Below are positions 1-9,378 of a stretch of DNA of 64,000 nt, piece by piece. Made by a program: the position numbers and the translations under genes. Numbering within the stretch: the stretch's first letter is position 1; each line of letters starts with the position of its first letter. The notes beneath the pieces were generated by a model. It was given only the letters and a program-made list of their open reading frames with translations, was not told the origin of the DNA and did not search any database. The DNA comes from Brachyhypopomus gauderio (Eukaryota; Chordata; Actinopteri; Gymnotiformes; Hypopomidae): positions 5,392,694-5,456,693 of the forward strand of contig NC_135211.1 in the NCBI RefSeq assembly GCF_052324685.1. Direction: 5' to 3'.

Positions 1-1845
1 GACTGAGCCTCAGGGGACTCCAGTGGAGAGTTTACATGGATTGGATGTGGATCCTCTCCATGTTACCTGATAGGAATGGTCTTCTAGATATGACTGGAAG
101 CATTTCCAAGCAGAGCCAGTCACACCGAACAGAGAGGAGGATGTTGTGGTTGACCACGTCAAAGGCTGCAGAAAGATCTAGAAGAATTCAAACTGATGAT
201 AGCTTGTTAGCCCGTTTGAAGCCAGACTGATTAGGATCATGGAGTTGGTTCTGGGTAAGGAAGAGAGATAATTGGTCATAGACTGCTTGTTCCTGAATTT
301 TTGATAGAAAAGGAAGAAGTGATACTGGTCTGTAGTTGTTCATGTCAGAGGTGTCAAGTGTTGCTGTTTTCAAGATTGTACCACTCTTGCCATCTTGAAC
401 ACGGTAGGTAGATGACCCGAAACTAAGGACTTGTTGATGATTGCTGAGATTAATGGAAGGAGATATCTTAACATATTCTGGAAAAGAGTGGAAGGAATTG
501 GATCCAGCAGGCATGTAGTAGGATTGCTGGAATTCAGAAGTTAATGTATCTTGTCTGAGGAGAGAGGAGAGAAAGAATCCAAGGAGTTGAGTGTTGGTTT
601 AGAGATACTAGTAGGAATGTTGTGAACTGGGGAGAAGGACTGACGGACTGCTACAATCTTCTCTTCAAAGAAGATGACAAAATCCTCAGGAGTGAGAGAG
701 GATGGAAGAGTGGTGAGGGAGGGATAAGGAGAGAAGAAAAATACTGAATAGCTTGTGTGGGTTGGATGCAGATTATTCAAATTTCTTTCTTTCTGCTGAC
801 TTTGCTGATGTGACTTCCAATGAGAATTTTGAAAGGAGAGATTAATTTGAGCTGAGGTCTGAATCTAGGCATCTTTTCTTCCACCTCCTCTCTGCAGTTC
901 TTAGATCTCTTCTGTAACTGCGTAACACTTAGCAGCCAGGGGTGGATGGGACAGATCTCTTAAGCCTGGGGGATGGAGGACACAGAAGACTGATGGACGA
1001 AGAGAGCGTAGAGAAGAAAGTATTGATAATTGTGTCCTGTGAGAGAGAAGACAGACAGGTGAGGAAGGTAAGACAAAATAGTAGCAGCAAGGGTTGAGGG
1101 ATCGATGGAGTGTAAATTTGGGTGAAAGTAAGAAGTATGTATAGAGGAAGTGCCAGTGGAAATGGCAGGGAGGGAGAAAGATAGAAGGTGATGGTCTGAC
1201 AGGTGAAGTGGGGTGACTGTGATGTCCGATGGCTCGTTTAAAAACCAGGTCTAGAATGTTGCCTGCTCTATGAGTCGGAGGGGACAGGTTGATGACGAGG
1301 TCAAATGACGACAGCAAAGGAAGGATGCAAGATGAGAATGAGCGGGTTTGCTTTAATGGTGAATTGACCGAGGAGGGTGTCAAGTTTATCAATGAAGTTC
1401 TCAAGGGAACCTGGAGGGGGATAAATACCCATGATGTGAAAATTAGTGGGGTAGGATACAGTGATAGCATGGAACTCAAAGAGCTGAGAAGGAGAGTTGG
1501 GTGAAACACCACTCTGGAGATAACAGTAGACCTGTGCCACCTCCCCTTCCAAGGTGCCATAGAGAATGAGTGAATGAGAAGGCAGAGGACAGAGCAGCCG
1601 GAGTTGCAGAGTTCCCCGGAGTGATCCAGGTTTCGGTCAGAGCCAAGAAGTGTAGTGAGTGGGGAGATGCAAGAGCTGAGATGAAGTCAGCCTTCAGGAC
1701 AGCAGATTGGCAATTCCAGAGTCCTCCAGTCACTGTGATTGGAGTTTGTGGTGAACATTGTGGGTAAATTAGGTTTTTGGTGTTGTGATGACTATGCTGG
1801 TATCTATGACCTCTGTGGTATACATACACAGGAAATAGCAGACAT
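1..1845 (-). mobile_element. LINE (L2/CR1-like), minus strand, 5' half, cut by window edge
   Basis: Minus-strand translation gives an apurinic endonuclease-like region (motif LTETWITPGNSA near 1650-1700) and, closer to position 1, a reverse-transcriptase segment with NYRPVSLLPFLSKIQE (about 290-350). The reading frame is broken several times, so the copy is dead. The same element is seen almost whole at 56695-60640, where RT box A (YADDTQL) and the 3' tail are also present; this copy matches it from position 5 onward, and the rest of its 3' part lies left of the window. It sits in what should be the first intron of IgSF gene A. Gene B has no LINE at the matching place. Clade assignment comes from protein motifs only. 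Confidence 0.85.
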
Positions 1846-2216
1846 ATTACACAGCTGTAGTCTTGATAATTTTAGGAACTAAGAGAAACCCTGCGTTTGA
1901 TAGCATAGCAGGTGAGATGGATTATAATATTGAAAGACTTCACTCAGATATTGTGGGCCAAGACCATTTATATGTAATAGAAGAATTCTAAAATCAATTT
2001 GATATTGGTGGAACTGAGAGCCAGTACATTGCTGAGAGAACAAGATTATTGTGGTTGGATTTTCTAGCCTAACCCTGTCTACCACTGTGTAACCCTGTTA
2101 TGCATGCGTTTGGTCTCTCATAGAGATGAGGGTGGTCAAACCAAAATGGTCACTTTGGCCCTGTTCTATCACAGGCTGCCTAGTCTTCACAATGTTTGAC
2201 CATCAGTAATAACTGT

Positions 2217-2393
2217 CAGAGGTGTGAATTCCAGGTTCATAAAGTAAAAGTCCTCACCAGGATTTTGCTCAGGCTTCCTGGATTGTATTGATTCCACTAA
2301 TTTTACCAGGATTGCACTAATTAGAAAATCTAGCAATTTGAGCAAAATCCTGGTGAGGACTTTTACTTTCTGAACCTGGAATTGACACCTCTG
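2217..2393. mobile_element. hAT-type MITE, 177 bp, with 8-bp TSD
   Basis: The element has near-perfect terminal inverted repeats of about 55 bp, starting CAGAGGTGTGAATTCC and ending GGAATTGACACCTCTG. It is flanked by the direct repeat ATAACTGT (2209-2216 and 2394-2401). The paralogous position in gene C (around 61005-61015) carries one uninterrupted ATAACTGT, so this is a filled site here and an empty site there. There is no coding capacity. An 8-bp TSD with CAG/CTG ends is the hAT signature. Confidence 0.93.
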
Positions 2394-2590
2394 ATAACTG
2401 TCAATCAATGCCACAAATCACTGTCAATTAAGCTATAACAACACCATTTTACACATCACAACCAAACAAGCGCTTCTGCAAAACCATTCATTTTATAAAA
2501 CATGAGGGGATCAACTGACTGGGTTTTTTGCTCCTATAATTCTATGTCAGTTTTATTTTTTGTAATATATTTCTGTTTCTGGAGTTTCAG

Positions 2591-5500
2591 TTTCTCTAGG
2601 TGACACTGTCAGGGTGACATGTCATCCTCAGACCATCTGTGCTCTGCGGGAGTCAACGGTGGAGCTGAAATGTTCTCACTCAAACATCGACATCACAACA
2701 TTCTTCTGGTTCAGCCCAAAACAACAAACTAAATGGAGGAATGAGGACCATCCAGAGGATTTAGTGTTAGACTCAGACTACGCAGGGCGTGTGAGCTACA
2801 CTGAGATCACAAAATCCAGCTCAGCTCTTAAAATAACAGACCTGAGAGAAAGAGACTCAGGAGAATATCACCTCATGCTCTTTACAGGAACAGGAGAGAA
2901 ATATCACAGCTCAACACCAGTCAACCTAACAGTTTCAGGTACTATAGCCTCTAATCTGCAGTTACAATTTAATTATATTCAGTTCATCTCTTCAGTGGTT
3001 AAAATAGTAAAAGTTAAACTCTATTCAGGCCTGCAGGTGAGAGTGACCCCTGTCTCCAGACTGCAAGGACAAAATGCTCTCAACTGCATCACTTCCTGCA
3101 CTCTGAACTTTAACAACGTCCAACGTTACTTCTGGTACAAGAATGGACAATATACAAAAAAGTACACAGATGACAACAATGCCTTTGATTTATCCAGTAG
3201 AGATGAAGGCACTTACTCCTGCTCTTTCATTGGCATTAATGATATTCTCTCCCCTCCAGTGTGTGAGTATGAATTTCTCCTCAGATTGGTTCATTATGGT
3301 GTTCATAGAGGTCTTAAAACTTTTTTTGATATAACATTTTGATATAAGACATGATTGAATTCTGTGGAATGACTCTGTAACGATCTGCATGACGCAGAGC
3401 AGGGAGGCGGACACAAACGCTAAGGAGAGCGAGATTTAATAATCGGAATTCCATAAGCGGAGTCGTAATAACGGGCAGGGGTAATATCAGGCAGGCAGTC
3501 CGAACAAGAAATGTACACAGGCATGATGACAGCGACGATAAGGGACATGCATGTACAAAATATCCGACAATAGTCCAGTCCTGTGTATTTATAGTCCCTG
3601 AGTCTCCCATGTTAGACACAGGTGATAATGATGACAAGGGCGTGGCAGACAATGGGAAACCAGGGCAACAGACAAGCAGGGCAGGACTAACGGGCAAGGA
3701 ACAACACAGACACGAGGGAACAGGGAAACCGGAGTGACAGCTAGGAGAGGGGGCGTAGCCCTACGTGACAGAATCCACTCACCATCACCACCACCTCACA
3801 TCATCAGTGCAAACGCTGAGCCTCAATATATTCAGATCAGATATTGACTGGAGTCCTCACCTCTCTGTCTCCTGACTAACTAGACTGCATCCCAACAGGG
3901 CTGAAATAGTACAACTGTATAGTATTGAGGCTGATGTCAGAACTGTCAGGTCAGAGAGATAAAGGTCTGCATTATGATTGCTCTACAAGAGGTCATCTAT
4001 CAATACTGCAGTCTGCTGACTCTCTCCCTGGGTTTCCCACACTTCATTTAACGACTTCTTACTGTTTCAGGTGTTTCTGATGAGCCATGTTGGAGTGTGA
4101 GCTACACAGACAGAAGAGTGTGTGTTGTGGAGGGATCATCAGTGGAGTTTCCCTGCACTTACTCACATCCCAGTGATGAGAAAGTTAATCACACATTCTG
4201 GTTTTATGTTCGTCCTAAAGAGGATCCACAGGACCTGAGTCTGGAAGAACAGTTTGCTGGTCGAGTGGAGTTTGTTGGAGATAAAGAGAGAAGCTGCACT
4301 CTGAGAATCAGAGATCTGAGAAAGAGTGATTCTGGAGAATATCGCTTTAAATTCAGCACTAAAGGGGGAGAGAATTTAAGTGGTAAACCAGGAGTCATTC
4401 TGATTGTTACAGGTACCTGTCCACACCAGGGCAGTTATTATCTTTTGTCAACTGAATCTACTCCTATGCTTATAAACTAGTAATAATAACAGTATACTGT
4501 TGCTATTATACAGATCTGCAGGTGAGAGTGAGCTCCACCCCAGTATCAGAGGGACAGTCAGTAACACTGAGCTGCAGCACAACCTGCACTCTGTCCTACA
4601 ACCCCACCTACATCTGGTACAAGAATGGACAGCGTGTAACCCACAACCCCACCAAACACAACAAACTCTACCTGGAGTCAGCAGACAGTGGGGATGTTCT
4701 CCAGTATTCATGTGCTTTAGGAGGTAACACAGTTCTCTGTTGTTCTGCATGCTATAAAACTGTTCATGAAAATGTCAGTAATCCCTTGAAAATATGTTGT
4801 TAATAAAAAAAATGATTTTTTGCAGCTAAAAACCCATGATGGTTTTACCCATCCGCTCTAGGCTTGTTAGAGCAAGTTTTGACAGGTGAGGCACATGCAG
4901 GATGTTCATGGAGCTGCAGGTGCTAGGACACTCCCAGGATCCAGGGTCAGCCCTCCTTGGGAGATGTGCGTCAGCAGACCAGCCTAAGATAGCCTCCCTC
5001 CCTGAACACAGGGGGAGTCAGAGACGGGAGAAATACAGGGGCAGGAACAGTGATGGAGACAAACACAGTACACAGTAACAAACAGGGACATAAAGGGAAA
5101 CAAGGGGTTTGGGGACAGGTATGCAGACAGATACAGGAACTGGGATAAACACTGGGTTCTGTTGCTTCCATGGCGACATCCCAGTGCCCTGTGGGGGGTG
5201 CAGCCCTGTAGAGGCAGCAGCAGGCTGAGGTCTCTGAGGACCCAGGCAGGCCATGGCAGAGAAAGGGGAAGGACACTAGCCAGGGGGGCACACAGGAGCT
5301 TCTGGAGAGCGTGTGCTGACTGTATTGGAGAACACCTTCATTGCCTTGTGGAATGCGCGACCTGCCCTGCAACACACACTTGTAGGTGCTTCCTCCTTCT
5401 CCTCAGAATGAGAGCTTTGCTCCACATTGGAGTCCTCTGGTGCCTCCTCTGATTCTGAGGGGGGGCACAAGGAACTCCTGTCTCTCCACATCCGTCCTCT

Positions 5501-7361
5501 GAGTATGCCTACTCCTCAATGTTGGAGGGGGCCCAGGAGGACCCAGAGGAGCTGTAGAAGCTATAGCCTGCATATCTTCTTCTTCTCTGGGAGAGTACAC
5601 CCCCCAAGTATTTGATGAACTCAGGAAAGTAATTCCACATCATTGCTCTCGAGGTGTCAACTTTCAGATACACGGGACTCAAATTGAAAGCAAGGATAAG
5701 CCTTGAACACGATACAGACACACTTAAATACACAAATGAAAACAAGACACAAGCACAACACAATAACAAGACGAGACAGGTGAAATGTGTAACACACACA
5801 CACAAAGATTAGCATGCAGGCTAACAAACACACACAGACAAATATTATACATAAGAGAGAGCAAAGAGGAGTCTTGCGGACCGTAACAGTACTTTTAAAA
5901 TGCAATCATTACTTTAATGAGAGCAGGACGTTTGTCAGAGATTCCAATCACACCCAGGACCGCCAGAGGGTGCCGTCACCAGAATACTGACCAGTGCACC
6001 TGAACTCCATTATCAATTCAAACCACCTTACTTAAGGACTCTCTGAACAACACCCCATTGCAAAGTTTTGCCTCTTTGTGTTGCATTACCAAACAGTTGT
6101 TCTATATTTCTCTCTGTCTGATCCCCTTGTTGTTGACTTGCTCTGCCTTGTGATTCTTCTCCTGTTGCCTAGGCCTTGTTGTACCTCTGCCTGCCACTCC
6201 TAGTCTCTTCTGGTTGTTGACTCCCTGCCTGGATTTTTACTCTCTTGTTTTGCCTTGCTCCTTTGTTTCGGGGTTGTCCCTTTGGGACCTCTGTTTGCTG
6301 TGTTTTTGCATTTATTAAAATACTATTTATATATTTAATCTGCATATGGATCCTTCTCTGCCTTCTGAGTCACGATTGTTACAACGTTATTCAGAGCAAT
6401 GTCTAATTCATTAACTATTTCGAGAATTCGACTTTTTTCAATTTTCTGTTGATTATGTGTGTCCTGGTTCATTTCTACAGGTCCAGAGGGGGGAATAGCG
6501 ATAAAGCACATCACAGTGGGCGTGGCAGTCTGTCTGGGTGTAATTCTCATCACAGGAGCTCTGTGGATGTGGTGTGTGATCAGGAGGAAGAGAAGAGCAG
6601 ACACACACACAGATATTCAGGTACTGAGAGAAGATCTCACTCTCAGATCATCAATCTGCTCCTGCTGATCTTTCAGTCTTCAAATGAAGTGAATGAAGCT
6701 GTGTCCTCCTCTTCTCTCAGATCCCTCCAAACTCTACAGATGACACGTACACAGAGCTCAACCCTTCAACCATGTCTTCAGATTACAACACTCTCACTGT
6801 AACTATAATTTCTGTATGCATGTGTGTGTGTGTGTGTGTATGTATGAGCGCTTATTTTATTGACTAAGTCTATTTATTATTCAGCCTGTTACAGGTACAT
6901 ACGCATCCTTGAATCCTGCAAACATGACCTCTGATTATAACACCCTGAGAGTAAGTTTCTAGTTTGTTTGTGTGTGTGTGTGTGTGTGTGTTTAATATCC
7001 TAATGTGTGTGTGTAATATGCTAATGTGTGTGTGTGTGTGTATGTTGGCTCTGTTCAGGGTGTTAATGCTTCAAACCATCACCTTCATAAAGCCCTGCTG
7101 AGAGGAGCTACAGGAGCTTCAGCAACAGATTATGAGAATTTACAGACACTCACCATAGCAACACATCCAAGAATACTCACCATAGCAACACATCCAACAA
7201 GACTCACTATAGCACTATACTATAAACCAGGGGTGGCCAACCCGCGGCTCGCGAGCCGCATGCGGCTCTTTGCCTGGTTTCATGCGGCTCCCCAGCCGGT
7301 CCGCGGGCTCACCTGCACAAACGGGGCGACACACTGCTACATTTTCGTGGTGCACGGTTAG
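2591..7361 (+). CDS. IgSF gene A: CD22/sialoadhesin-like receptor, leader exon outside window
   Basis: Exons inferred from splice sites and phase: V-like D1 2591-2938, C2-like D2 3029-3262, V-like D3 4071-4412, C2-like D4 4514-4723, transmembrane 6481-6620, cytoplasmic 6721-6798, 6885-6950 and 7059-7361. All Ig exons are phase 1-1 (348, 234, 342, 210 nt), so they join in frame. D3 has the Siglec-type cysteine layout (Cys in strand B, Cys in strand E) with DSGEYRFKF in strand F; D1 keeps the strand-B Cys but has Ala where D3 has the strand-E Cys. D2 and D4 share WYKNGQ and end in YSC. The D4-to-TM intron is swollen by repeats. The last exon has a 2-nt loss relative to gene B and reads into a MITE, giving an altered C-terminus. 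The family is inferred; no search was possible. It is probably transcribed, but the leader is not visible. Confidence 0.85.
3376..3770 (-). mobile_element. Solo LTR (minus orientation), internally deleted
   Basis: It runs TGTAACGATC...CTACGTGACA; in reverse complement it starts TGTCACGTAGGGC and ends GATCGTTACA, like the solo LTR at 11632-12118. The left TSD is GACTC (3371-3375) and the right is GAATC, one mismatch. The copy in gene C (61979-62474) has perfect GACTC repeats and is about 100 bp longer, so this copy lost an internal stretch near 3530-3590. Gene B has the empty site (around 37630-37660). Confidence 0.88.
4724..5932. repeat. Repeat-filled D4-TM intron, unclassified dispersed repeat
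   Basis: About 560 bp (4990-5560) recur at 45250-45800, where they interrupt the decayed IgSF copy. Shared landmarks are the ACAGGGGCAGGAACAG block and a stretch reading GGTGCAGCCCTGTAGAGG. Minus-strand reading frames of up to 134 residues (195 in the other copy) have biased Ser/Pro/Cys composition and no domain I recognise. Positions 5560-5900 are low-complexity CA-rich DNA. It may be a retroelement fragment; the class is not settled. Confidence 0.6.
5933..6383 (+). mobile_element. Solo LTR, 451 bp
   Basis: It begins TGTCAGAGATTCC and ends GATTGTTACA, with perfect 5-bp TSD ACGTT at 5928-5932 and 6384-6388. It has an AT-rich polyadenylation-like end (TTATTAAAATAC near 6315). The 3' part of the same insertion is present in gene B (39558-39735), where a Harbinger fragment replaces its left half, so it predates the A/B split. 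Confidence 0.88.
6481..7361 (+). CDS. Gene A transmembrane and ITIM-bearing cytoplasmic exons
   Basis: Exon 6481-6620 encodes a short stalk, a hydrophobic span (HITVGVAVCLGVILITGALW) and a basic stop-transfer (RRKRR), and ends phase 0. Exon 6721-6798 carries DTYTEL and SDYNTL; exon 6885-6950 carries GTYASL and a second SDYNTL; exon 7059-7361 carries TDYENL. S-x-Y-x-x-L fits the ITIM consensus for SHP-type phosphatase recruitment (known for CD22/Siglecs), so an inhibitory receptor is inferred. Introns between these exons contain (TG)n runs near 6820, 6966 and 7025. In the last exon gene A lacks two bases that gene B has, near 7145, so the frame passes B's stop and terminates at 7359-7361 inside a MITE. 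Confidence 0.82.
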
Positions 7362-7560
7362 TTTACAAGCCTAGCGAGCCGCTAATACTTTAAAAACCGG
7401 CGTAGTGGAAAACACGCATTTGACTGTCTTCACAGCTAATAATTTACACTCGCCACCCCCCCCCGCTCAACAGATTACACTCGCCCATGTACGATGTGGC
7501 TCTTTGCCGTAACACAGTAAGAAAAGTGGCTCTTGGTCTATGACGGGTTGGCCACCCCTG
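7228..7560. mobile_element. hAT-type MITE, 333 bp, inserted in gene A last exon
   Basis: Ends are CAGGGGTGGCCAACCCG and GGGTTGGCCACCCCTG, a good inverted repeat. The perfect 8-bp TSD CTATAAAC lies at 7220-7227 and 7561-7568. It contains a poly-C module (AATTTACACTCGCC plus C run, 7439-7465) found in several other elements of this window. The gene A reading frame enters it and stops within it. Gene B lacks it. Confidence 0.94.
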
Positions 7561-7568
7561 CTATAAAC

Positions 7569-8539
7569 TATAGCCCACGGGCTTGTTTTAAAATCAACAT
7601 CATTGTGTCATGATGTGAGTCACTGTGTGATTGTGATGGTTTGCCCTTGTGGTACTGCAGCTACAAGAAGACATGACCTCTGATTTGACCTCTGACTTGA
7701 TCTCTGACTTTTTTTGGCTACTTTTGCATGTTGCTGTTGGTCATTCCAGCTGCAGTTGGAGTTGTAACACTGTGCTCTCTTTTGTAGACTCCATGCTGGA
7801 GTCTGTGTGAAGCATTTCTTTATTTCTTAATCCAGGGTTGTAAATGTGCTCCAGACTGAGGGCATTGACTCACAGCTCTGTCTCCTCTCTGCCTTTCACA
7901 TAGAGCTGTCTTCATTAATACTCACCCAGAACACATGTGGACAATGACATGAATAGCAAACTGGATATGAATATATTTAACATACTAAAAATGAATGTTA
8001 TCTTAATTGGTTATGAGTAAATAGTGTATAACAATGTATACATGTGTGTTTAATGCATTATTAGTAAATGCTTCTTATATAAGTAAAAAACAATGAAAGA
8101 CTTTGAAACACTTAGAATGTTCATCCTTTCTCATATCACATACACACACGTAAACTCTGAAGCCCTGGTGTATCAGGACACTGAGCTCTTGGTCCCGTGA
8201 ACACCTAGTTGACCCCTGCCCTTTCTCCCTTCATGCACACCTGTTGGGTTGTCCACCCTGCTCCCGATTTCGCTGTCACCTGCAACCCTTAGTTTTCCCT
8301 CTCTCTCTCATTGTGTCTCTGCCTCTCCTTGTCCAAGTGCCCTTGTCCAAGTGCCCTTTGTGCCTGAAATCATCTCTCCTGCCCAGTCCCTTGTCCAATC
8401 ACAAGTGTGTTCTTCTGCTCTAACAACCAGCCCAGTCCTGCCTGTCTGCCTTGAGCCAGAGACCCTGCCACTCTATTCTCAGGGAAGGCACAAGACCACA
8501 CCTCCCCTCTTACCTCAGCTGTGAATCTTTAAATTTGGC
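7569..8539. other. 3' flank / 3' UTR-like region of gene A
   Basis: No gene is seen. The stretch is alignable by eye to the 3' flank of gene B (40600-41330), including the AAGACTTTGAAACACTTAG block near 8100. Its 7605-7860 part also matches 52360-52600, where it is all that remains of another copy's 3' end. It is probably 3' UTR and downstream flank. Confidence 0.6.
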
Positions 8540-8590
8540 TCTTGTGGTAATTTACACAGAAAAGGGAAGGAAACCAAAAATGTATCATTA

Positions 8591-9044
8591 TGTCACGTAG
8601 GGCAATGCCCCCTCTCGTAGCTGCCACTCTGGGTTCCCTTATGTCCGTGTTCCCTGCCTGTTCATCCCACGCAGCTCGTTTGTCTTCGTGATTCCTCGTT
8701 TGTTACCACGCCCCTGTATTATCGTTCACACCTGTCCCTCGTTTTCTGTCCCATGTATATAAACCCCTGAGTCTCCCTTGTCCTTTGTCTGGTGTTTTGA
8801 TATTTTGGATGTTGGACTGTTTGATTGTATACCTGGCCGTCGTGTGTTTTTGTTTTGTGATTCATAGTCTGTTCTCGTGTCCCCCTGTCTTCGTTATGCC
8901 CGTGTTCGCCTGCTATTCGGACTGCCCTCCTGTGATCGACCCTGCCTGGCTTTCTGACGATGAGTATGGTATTCCCTTTAATAGATCTCGCTCCTCTCAG
9001 CGATTGTGTCCGTCTCCTCGCTCCGTGGCGCAAGCCACGTTACA
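8591..9044 (+). repeat. 5' LTR, 454 bp
   Basis: Begins TGTCACGTAGGGC and ends CACGTTACA. It contains a TATA-like TGTATATAAACCCC at about 8754-8768, a plausible promoter. Near-identical to the 3' LTR. Confidence 0.93.
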
Positions 9045-9378
9045 TAACACCAGACCCATCAAGGACACAGCGAGAGAGCGAGACTCTGGTGAGTTCAAAC
9101 ACTGTGAATGGATGTCGGCTGGTTTAATCCGGTTCGACTCTCCGGTATTTCAGTGCGAACAAACCAGAGACAGGAATACCCCTGGCGCTGCGGGTACAAG
9201 GAAGTCTCGTCGCCGACCAAAGAAAGCGCAGTCTCTTTCTATTGGCTTTCGCGACGAGACTTCATCTGAGCGCTGTGTGTCTGCCCGGTTTTGCGAACAC
9301 GACGGGGAAAAACCTCCTGTAGTGTGAGCAGCGGGCAGACGGTCTGAGCGCACAGACAAGTTTTCACTTAACCCTCGG

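Noticed and set aside
5160..5452. ORFs on both strands in the 5.0-5.6 kb repeat
   Set aside because: No recognisable domain, composition biased, frames not kept between the two copies of the repeat.
6676..6802. Exon starting at the TTTCAG at 6671-6676 instead of 6721
   Set aside because: That start puts the tail in another frame that loses the Tyr motifs; the later acceptor keeps phase 0 and the motifs in both A and B.
7026..7058. Start of the gene A last exon at a GTG in the (TG)n run
   Set aside because: It is intronic; the CTGTTCAG acceptor at 7058 sets the exon start, as in gene B at 40446.
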